This document shows positions 1 through 4,685 of a stretch of 10,261 bases of DNA, one piece after another. The notes below the pieces were generated by a model. It was not told the DNA's origin. It searched no databases and saw only the letters and a program-made list of their open reading frames with translations. Source of the stretch: Rickettsiales bacterium (GTDB lineage: Bacteria > Pseudomonadota > Alphaproteobacteria > Rs-D84); NCBI GenBank assembly GCA_031283565.1, contig JAITBM010000042.1, positions 1 through 10,261 of the forward strand, written 5' to 3'. The position numbers were made by a program, and so were the translations under genes. Every line of letters begins with the position of its first letter. Position 1 is the first letter of the stretch.

Positions 1-16
1 AAAGATAAAAATCTTT
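1..16. repeat. Short inverted repeat at the window edge
   Basis: AAAGAT and ATCTTT form perfect 6-bp arms around an AAAA loop. The sequence is AT-rich, has no strong U-tract on either side, and lies at the cut edge. It could be the base of a terminator or simply AT-rich chance symmetry. The rest of 1-129 shows no supportable gene. Confidence 0.3.
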
Positions 17-129
17 GAAAACCACCGGGTCATTATTGCAGACTTGTTAGCCCCCGACCGCCTTCAATTATCATTCAAAACGTCACGCGATCAAACAGGA
101 AGCTATTCTTAAATTGGAATTCAGTCCTA

Positions 130-158
130 TTGTAATCTGCTGGGCATTATTTTATAAT
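130..158 (+). promoter_or_regulatory. Sigma70-type promoter for the CDGSH protein gene
   Basis: A -35 box TTGTAA (130-135) and a perfect -10 box TATAAT (153-158) are separated by 17 nt, the optimal spacing. Transcription would begin near 165. That leaves a leader of about 36 nt that ends in a strong Shine-Dalgarno sequence GGAGG (191-195). The assignment is by consensus match only. Confidence 0.65.
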
Positions 159-163
159 TCCCA
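141..163. promoter_or_regulatory. Operator-like dyad over the -10 box
   Basis: The arms TGGG-c-ATTAT (141-150) and ATAAT-t-CCCA (154-163) are inverted repeats around TTT. Nine of ten arm positions pair. The dyad covers the -10 hexamer of the promoter at 130-158, so a bound protein would block polymerase. The regulator cannot be named: the sequence does not match a Fur, IscR or FNR consensus that I can recall with confidence. Confidence 0.4.
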
Positions 164-200
164 AAGCGCGGGCCAAGCTACGTGAAACATGGAGGAAAAA

Positions 201-887
201 ATGGCGTCGGAAATATATATCAAGATCGAGAAGGATGGGCCGTATCTGCTGCATGGAGCATCCAAGATAGTCCAAAAGATAATACTGACCGATTCGGACG
301 GAATTTCAATAAGATACGGGGATGGAAAGTCATTCGAGATAAAAGCCGATCCCGTCGCGCTTTGCAGGTGCGGGAAAAGCAAAAACGCTCCATTCTGCGA
401 CGGATCGCATGCGAACGGATTCGATGGGGAAGAGACGGCGGATAAAACGCCGATAATGGAGCAGGGGGACGCTGAGAAAATCGAAGGGGCCGACCTGGCG
501 CTGTTGGATAACCAAAAATACTGCGCATTCGCCCGTTTTTGCGATCGAGGCGGCCGAATATGGAATCTGGTTGCATCGGGTCAAAATTCAAAGCTTGCGA
601 TAGAAGAGGCGAATTTATGTCCGGCCGGAAGGCTTCTTATGTTCACGAAATCGGGAGAATCCCTGGAAACAAGAGATCTGAAAGAAATCAACCTGATCGA
701 GGACGGCGGGCTCGGCATAAGCGGCCCTTTATGGATAAGGGGCGGCATAAAGGTAATAGGGGCGGACGGCGCTGTATACGAAGTCCGCAACAAGCAGACG
801 CTGTGCCGCTGCGGCGCCAGTAGCAACAAGCCGTTCTGCAATGGCGCACACGCCAGCATGCGCTGGAAAGCTGCTTATCCCAGATGA
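201..887 (+). CDS. CDGSH iron-sulfur domain protein (two CDGSH motifs)
   Basis: A 228-aa cytoplasmic protein with two CDGSH-type [2Fe-2S] sites, each of the 3Cys-1His form. Site 1 has C55, C57, C66 and H70 (ending CDGSH); site 2 has C202, C204, C213 and H217 (ending CNGAH). Between them is a further Cys-bearing segment, C108-x5-C114 (CAFARFC) and C140 (CPAGR), which family members of this architecture share and which may bind another metal centre. CDGSH proteins are linked to Fe-S or redox handling; no specific substrate can be given here. The start at 201 is preferred over an in-frame ATG at 189 because GGAGG (191-195) lies 5 nt before it and would sit inside the longer reading. The gene appears monocistronic, with its own promoter and a possible operator. 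Confidence 0.88.
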   Translation: MASEIYIKIEKDGPYLLHGASKIVQKIILTDSDGISIRYGDGKSFEIKADPVALCRCGKSKNAPFCDGSHANGFDGEETADKTPIMEQGDAEKIEGADLALLDNQKYCAFARFCDRGGRIWNLVASGQNSKLAIEEANLCPAGRLLMFTKSGESLETRDLKEINLIEDGGLGISGPLWIRGGIKVIGADGAVYEVRNKQTLCRCGASSNKPFCNGAHASMRWKAAYPR

Positions 888-943
888 TAATTATATCCGC
901 TTCAACGCCACGATCTGGCTGCGGTTGATGCTAGGAAAATATT

Positions 944-979
944 TATGGCAAGTGTAAGGAATTTTTTATTATTGCCATA
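944..979. repeat. 8-bp inverted repeat in a convergent intergenic gap
   Basis: TATGGCAA (944-951) and TTGCCATA (972-979) are perfect inverted arms around a 20-nt loop that contains a T6 run. They lie 57 nt after the CDGSH gene, in the 194-nt gap before the end of the oppositely oriented J-domain gene. The pair may act as a weak bidirectional terminator, but no T-tract follows either arm directly. Nothing else was seen in 888-1081. Confidence 0.4.
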
Positions 980-1081
980 TTGTTCAGAATTAGGGTCGCG
1001 TCTCGTGCGTGCGCTTTGCATAATGGATTCCAGAATTCGCGGGGATGGCGCCTTTTTATGATGTCATCGGCGGGGGCGGGC

Positions 1082-1561
1082 TCAGGTCAGCTTGCAAAAA
1101 AACTGTTTAAGTGCTCCATAGGCGGTCGAAATTTCGATAAAACGGCTGCGAGCCTTGGTTTTCTTGGTATCGGGATGTTCCAGCTTGGCCAGATCACGGT
1201 ATCTTTTTGCTATCTCGTCCCATTTCGCATCGTGGGAAAGGCCGAAAGTGGAAAGCGCTTCGGCGACATTCTTTGGAAGGGTGGGGGCATTCTTGGGCGC
1301 CGTACGCCCCGCAAGAAAATCGCCGACAAGCTTGTGATATCCGGCCATTGATATCATAGTTTCGCGCGAATCTCCAAAAACATCTTTTTCCCATTGCAAA
1401 TTTATTTCCTCTCTGGTCATGCCGCTGTAAAAATTCCAGTTTTGGTTGTATTCGGCCGCATGTTTCTGACAAAAATGCCAATAGTCGGAAAGCTTTCGAT
1501 CCTTTGGGCATTTGCATATTCCAGCTTTGCCGCATCCGGCGTGATCGCATTTTTTTATCAT
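1082..1561 (-). CDS. J-domain (DnaJ-like) protein with Cys/His-rich N-terminus
   Basis: A 159-aa soluble protein. The C-terminal part (about 103-159) is a J domain: helix II (WDEIAKRYRDLAKLE) leads to the HPD tripeptide at 129-131, then a helix III-like segment (FIEISTAYGAL). J domains stimulate the ATPase of a DnaK-type Hsp70. There is no Gly/Phe region and no DnaJ-type substrate domain. The N-terminus is rich in possible metal ligands (C5, C10, C16, C18, H29, C31, H34), followed by a YWHFCQKHAAEYNQNWNFYSGM stretch. This layout matches a J-domain family widespread in alphaproteobacteria, whose client is unknown to me. The start ATG overlaps the xerD stop (ATGA, 1561-1558), with AGGA 8 nt upstream, so the gene is probably translationally coupled as the last gene of the lptG operon. 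Confidence 0.85.
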   Translation of the reverse strand: MIKKCDHAGCGKAGICKCPKDRKLSDYWHFCQKHAAEYNQNWNFYSGMTREEINLQWEKDVFGDSRETMISMAGYHKLVGDFLAGRTAPKNAPTLPKNVAEALSTFGLSHDAKWDEIAKRYRDLAKLEHPDTKKTKARSRFIEISTAYGALKQFFCKLT

Positions 1562-2484
1562 GCTGATAATTCCTGTTTTTGTTTGTATGCGAGCGGATGG
1601 TGTTCGAAGACGTCGCTTTTAAGCTTGTCGCTTGCGACATGGGTATAGATCTGCGTTGTGGATATGTCCTCGTGTCCGAGCATTATCTGTATGGCGCGCA
1701 GGTTCGCGCCGCCCGCGAGCAGATGGGACGCGAATGAGTGGCGAAGCTTGTGCGGGCTGACGCGCGAAGGGTCTATGCCGGCAAGCACAGCGCATTTTTT
1801 TATGGTTTTAAAAAAGGCATCACGCGTGATGTGCCCGCTTGCTCCGCCGGAGGGGAATACGAATGGCGAATCGGAAGCCGCGCAGAAATGGCGCCGCACT
1901 GCCATGTACGCATCAAGGGATGCGACAGCCCCCTCGTGCATGGGGACTATGCGCTCTTTGTTTCCCTTGCCTTTGATGAGCATGCGATTGCCTAGCAAAG
2001 CCGACACCGGCAGGGCGCACAATTCGCTCACGCGCAGCCCGCTGGCGTACATGACTTCCAGCATTGCGCGTAGGCGGGCGGCAAAGCGAAAATCTCCGGC
2101 CTGTGAGATCAGCAGATCTATTTCCTCGCGGGAAAGGACGCCCGGAAGCTTCGCCTCGTGCTTTGGCAGCTCCAAATCTGAGGCCGGATTTTCCAATATG
2201 ATTTTCTCTCCGATAAGGAAGCGGTAGAACATGCGTAGCGCGGAGGTTTTGCGCGCCAACGTGCTGGCCTTTATACCCCCCCTGGACAGATCCGCTAAAA
2301 ATTCGGACAATTTCGCGCCGGAGGCTTTGTTCAGCTCGCCGACCGCGACCTCGGCCTGCGCCAAATCCCGCCCGTACGATTCGACGGTCTTGGCTCCGCG
2401 CCCCTTTTCTGCCGCCAAAGCCTCCAAAAATGCGTCAATATAGCTCAATCTCGCGCCTCTGCTGGTCTGACAGCTTCGGAACAT
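1558..2484 (-). CDS. xerD: Tyrosine recombinase, XerD type
   Basis: A 308-aa tyrosine recombinase, the usual Xer length. The N-terminal SAM-like core-binding domain spans about 14-100. The catalytic domain carries the full set: R151 (ASGLRVSEL), K173 (KGKGNKER), H245 and R248 (HKLRHSF), H271 (LGHEDISTTQ) and nucleophile Y280 (QIYTH). XerC/XerD resolve chromosome dimers at dif near the terminus under FtsK control. XerD is preferred over XerC from overall resemblance, not proof. The start is uncertain. The ATG at 2484 has no Shine-Dalgarno and overlaps the upstream small gene by 50 nt. A TTG at 2448 has AGAGG about 7 nt upstream and would shorten the protein by 12 residues, with only a 14-nt overlap. 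The gene lies third in the lptG operon and overlaps the J-domain gene by 4 nt. Confidence 0.88.
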   Translation of the reverse strand: MFRSCQTSRGARLSYIDAFLEALAAEKGRGAKTVESYGRDLAQAEVAVGELNKASGAKLSEFLADLSRGGIKASTLARKTSALRMFYRFLIGEKIILENPASDLELPKHEAKLPGVLSREEIDLLISQAGDFRFAARLRAMLEVMYASGLRVSELCALPVSALLGNRMLIKGKGNKERIVPMHEGAVASLDAYMAVRRHFCAASDSPFVFPSGGASGHITRDAFFKTIKKCAVLAGIDPSRVSPHKLRHSFASHLLAGGANLRAIQIMLGHEDISTTQIYTHVASDKLKSDVFEHHPLAYKQKQELSA

Positions 2485-2566
2485 ACACCATAAGGAACAT
2501 GGCCGCGAGCGCCGTCAGCCAGAAAATGACCATGTTTCTGAATTTTTTCTTTTTTTTTAGTGGCAT
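2435..2566 (-). CDS. Small single-pass membrane protein (43 aa), unrecognised
   Basis: A short reading frame of 43 codons that begins 14 nt after the lptG stop and ends inside the 5' part of xerD. An AAAAGGA Shine-Dalgarno lies 5-6 nt before the ATG. The predicted protein has a lysine-rich start (K4-K8), one hydrophobic segment at about residues 12-29 (MVIFWLTALAAMFLMVYV), then a charged tail (SDQQRREIEL). By the positive-inside rule, the N-terminus would be cytoplasmic. I know no named family for it. It resembles the small one-helix proteins found in envelope operons, and its place after lptG suggests co-expression. The lysines are encoded by A-runs (A9 then A6), which could permit slippage. 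Support comes from the ribosome site, the protein-like layout and the tight packing, not from homology. Confidence 0.6.
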   Translation of the reverse strand: MPLKKKKKFRNMVIFWLTALAAMFLMVYVPKLSDQQRREIELY

Positions 2567-2580
2567 TTTTTTCCTTTTGT

Positions 2581-3609
2581 TTATACTGTGGCGTTTTTAT
2601 TTATGGCCGCGAGCGCCGCGAACAGCACTATGCCTGGCGGCATGAACGCCGCCACTATCGGGGGCAGCGCTCCCGAATTTCCCATGGCGCCGAAAATCTG
2701 CATTGCGAAATACGCACAGAAGCAGCATATTATTCCAGCCGCGAACTGCCGCGCAAATGAAAACCGCCGCGGCGAGCGGCTGTGCGAAAACGCGGCTCCG
2801 AGCGTCGTCATGGCCGCCAAAACCAACGGCAGGAACAAAAGCGACAGAAATTGCAGCTCATGCGCAGTTGTCGGAATTCCAATCGACGATAAGCTTTTTA
2901 TCAATTTCGGCAATTTCCAGAACGACACCTGGCTTGGCTTCAGGGACCGGCTGAGCACGGCGCCGGGGTCTAGGTTTGAATCGACAGACCAGTTCATTGT
3001 TCTTTCCAAGCCCTCGGATCCGAAAATTTTCGCATGCTGCGCTGACAGTTTCCCATCTTTGACCGACACTTCTTTCGCATCGATGCGCGAGGCTATGCGA
3101 AAGGCGGAATCCTGGATTATTATAGTGGCGTCGATAAGTGTCAGTCCGCTTGATCCCCCATCCGCATCCAGCGCCCGAACTGTTATGCCATTCGCGCTGT
3201 CGTGAAGCCAGACGGCGCCATCGATCTTTTCAAGACGCGAAGCCACCGCTCCGTACCCGACGGACAGCGGATTTACCACGGTTGCCGCGATTATTCCGAC
3301 TATCGCGGCTGTCGTAGTCATGGGGCGCATTGCGCGTGCAAGCGATAGCCCCGCGGACTGAATTATGGCAAACTCGCTTGAAACTGTCAGTTTTTGGAAT
3401 GCCATCAAGGTGGCCAAAAATGCTGCGAGCGGTAGAAACATTGGCAGCATTTCCAGAAAGTGCGCAAATGAGGCGTCCAGTGCCGGAATCAGTGCTCCGC
3501 CGCCTATCTCCTGCATGAAAGTGGTGGCGAATAGTATGCTGCTTATGGCGGCTAGCACAAGATACAGGCTCTGCCTGTATCGCCGCGCAAGAAATCGGTT
3601 GATTATCAT
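2581..3609 (-). CDS. lptG: LPS export ABC transporter permease LptG
   Basis: A 342-aa inner-membrane permease of the LptF/LptG family. LptF and LptG, with the LptB ATPase, extract lipopolysaccharide from the inner membrane and feed the LptC-LptA bridge. The layout is typical: three N-terminal membrane helices (about 14-32, 50-70, 98-115), a periplasmic jellyroll-like domain (about 120-245), and three C-terminal helices (about 253-274, 289-308, 316-336). Family signatures visible are SSEFAIIQSAGLSL after helix 2, VVNPLSVGYGA at the end of helix 3, VSFWKLPKLI before helix 4 and FLSLLFLPLVLAAMTTLGAAFS in helix 4. The VSFW-LP block favours LptG over LptF. The ATG at 3609 has no Shine-Dalgarno and lies about 3 nt after the predicted transcription start, so the mRNA may be leaderless. 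lptF is not in the window. First gene of a four-gene operon. Confidence 0.87.
   Translation of the reverse strand: MIINRFLARRYRQSLYLVLAAISSILFATTFMQEIGGGALIPALDASFAHFLEMLPMFLPLAAFLATLMAFQKLTVSSEFAIIQSAGLSLARAMRPMTTTAAIVGIIAATVVNPLSVGYGAVASRLEKIDGAVWLHDSANGITVRALDADGGSSGLTLIDATIIIQDSAFRIASRIDAKEVSVKDGKLSAQHAKIFGSEGLERTMNWSVDSNLDPGAVLSRSLKPSQVSFWKLPKLIKSLSSIGIPTTAHELQFLSLLFLPLVLAAMTTLGAAFSHSRSPRRFSFARQFAAGIICCFCAYFAMQIFGAMGNSGALPPIVAAFMPPGIVLFAALAAINKNATV
3561..3581. promoter_or_regulatory. Perfect 9-bp inverted repeat inside the lptG 5' end
   Basis: GATACAGGC (3561-3569) and GCCTGTATC (3573-3581) are perfect inverted arms around TCT. The element covers lptG codons about 10-16. Its centre is about 40 nt downstream of the predicted lptG start and about 60 nt upstream of the predicted greA start. 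It could be an operator for either promoter or an early mRNA hairpin in lptG. It could also be a coding coincidence. Confidence 0.4.
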
Positions 3610-3626
3610 ATTGATTGCATTATAAT
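3599..3626 (+). promoter_or_regulatory. Promoter for greA operon
   Basis: TTGATT (3599-3604) and a perfect TATAAT (3621-3626) are separated by 16 nt. Transcription would start near 3633, giving a leader of about 34 nt that contains AAAGG (3655-3659) before the greA ATG. The -35 box lies within the first codons of the divergent lptG gene, and the -10 box overlaps the lptG -10 on the other strand. Confidence 0.6.
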
Positions 3627-3647
3627 TGATATTTCGTTGTTTGGCAA
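3619..3647 (-). promoter_or_regulatory. Promoter for lptG operon
   Basis: Read on the minus strand, TTGCCA (3647-3642) and a perfect TATAAT (3624-3619) are separated by exactly 17 nt. The predicted start is near 3612, about 3 nt before the lptG ATG at 3609, implying a leaderless or nearly leaderless transcript. The -10 shares the palindrome ATTATAAT (3619-3626) with the greA promoter. Confidence 0.62.
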
Positions 3648-3666
3648 ATAAAGGAAAGGTGTTATC

Positions 3667-4143
3667 ATGGATAAGATGCCCATATCTGCGGAAGGTTATT
3701 TCGCATTAAAAGAAAGGCTGCGCATATTAAAGGAAATCGAGCGTCCCGCCGCGCTTGATGCCGTCGCCAAAGCGCGGGAGCTTGGAGATTTATCCGAAAA
3801 CGCGGACTATAAGACCGCAAAAGACGCGCAGAGAAATATCGATACGGAAATCCGGCGCCTAGAAGCCATATCGGATAACAGCGATGTGATAGATATATCC
3901 GCGCTTTCCGGCGATGCCGTCATGTTCGGCGCGGCGGTGGAACTAAAGGATGGGAACGGAATGAAGCGCCGGTACAGGATACTGTCCGAATACGAATCGG
4001 ATCCGGCAAGCTGCGTCATAGCTATAACGAGCCCCCTTGCCCGCGGGCTGATTGGAAAAAAATGCGGCGATCGCTGCCTGATAAAAACGCCGTCCGGCGA
4101 AAAAGAATTTGAAATACTGAAAGTGGAATACAAATGGCGATAG
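3667..4143 (+). CDS. greA: Transcription elongation factor GreA
   Basis: A 158-aa protein of normal GreA length. GreA enters the secondary channel of RNA polymerase and stimulates cleavage of backtracked RNA. The N-terminal coiled coil (about 8-75) carries the acidic tip ARELGDLSENADY, with D41 and E44 at the positions that coordinate the catalytic metal in the E. coli protein. The C-terminal FKBP-like domain follows, with the signature SPLARGLIGKKCGD and a closing EFEILKVEY strand. The start ATG has AAAGG (3655-3659) 7 nt upstream. The gene has its own promoter and leads an operon with an unknown gene and mutL. Its stop overlaps the next start by 10 nt. GreA is distinguished from GreB by overall fit, with little doubt. 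Confidence 0.95.
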   Translation: MDKMPISAEGYFALKERLRILKEIERPAALDAVAKARELGDLSENADYKTAKDAQRNIDTEIRRLEAISDNSDVIDISALSGDAVMFGAAVELKDGNGMKRRYRILSEYESDPASCVIAITSPLARGLIGKKCGDRCLIKTPSGEKEFEILKVEYKWR

Positions 4144-4685
4144 ATCTGGCTTATCTGAAGAAGCGGGCGGAATTTTTGGAAATGAATCTATCGGGCTTTG
4201 ATGACGAGAAAGTCCGCGCCGCGCTAGGAAAAATCAATCCGCCAACCATTGCGCCGGGGGCCGCGCCGGCGGAAAATAGCGGCTTTGAATGCGTAGTGAA
4301 AAACAAGGCACTCCGCAATTGGCTGGACCTTGTTCCAGAAACGGACAGAGGATTCATGCGGTTCATATATGAAGAGGGAACGGACAGAATCGAGAAATAC
4401 CTGCCGCTGGCAATGACCGGACCCGCGTTTGAAAAGTTCCGATCCCACGTCGCCCATGATAATCCAAGCGAAGAAGATTTATTTTTAATGCGCCGCCTGA
4501 TATGGGATCATTCCGTGCTCGGGCGTCCCGTCGGGGTGGACTTCGGAATTTATGAGATGAACATGATTTTTAACTCGCTTCCGGTCGATGTAGCGCGGAG
4601 CAAGATGACATTGAAGGCGCCTTCGTTCGCGGACTTTTACCGCATGATCAAATTCGCCGAATGGGGGTTGGCCAATGCCGGTTAG
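4134..4685 (+). CDS. Unrecognised protein between greA and mutL
   Basis: A 183-aa protein I cannot assign to a family. It has no signal peptide, no membrane helix and a single cysteine. It reads as a mixed-charge, mostly helical cytoplasmic protein: an N-terminal helix (LAYLKKRAEFLEM), a Pro/Ala-rich linker near residues 36-48, then a C-terminal region rich in aromatics and acidic residues (RGFMRFIYEEGTDRIEKYL, DFYRMIKFAEWGL). The gene overlaps greA by 10 nt and mutL by 11 nt, so translation is probably coupled at both ends. A GTGGA motif lies about 6 nt before the ATG. Codon use resembles its neighbours, with no sign of recent acquisition. Operon position suggests a link to nucleic-acid processes, but that is only inference. 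Confidence 0.8.
   Translation: MAIDLAYLKKRAEFLEMNLSGFDDEKVRAALGKINPPTIAPGAAPAENSGFECVVKNKALRNWLDLVPETDRGFMRFIYEEGTDRIEKYLPLAMTGPAFEKFRSHVAHDNPSEEDLFLMRRLIWDHSVLGRPVGVDFGIYEMNMIFNSLPVDVARSKMTLKAPSFADFYRMIKFAEWGLANAG

Noticed and set aside
2..112. Open frame without a start, 36 codons, entering from the left edge and ending with TAA
   Set aside because: It could be the tail of an upstream gene, but it is short, shows no recognisable motif and has no base-composition support. Nothing in the window can confirm it.
1048..1058. GGCGCC followed by T5 as a terminator
   Set aside because: The palindrome has no loop and so cannot form a hairpin as needed for intrinsic termination.
1658..2227. Long plus-strand frame opposite xerD
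   Set aside because: It is an antisense shadow of a clear recombinase; its translation has no motif and no ribosome site.
1558..2484. Tyrosine recombinase as an integrase of a mobile element
   Set aside because: It has normal Xer length and motifs, sits inside a housekeeping operon, and no attachment repeats, tRNA or cargo genes flank it.
2588..3205. Long plus-strand frame opposite lptG
   Set aside because: The minus strand gives a complete LptG with expected helices; this frame is a shadow.
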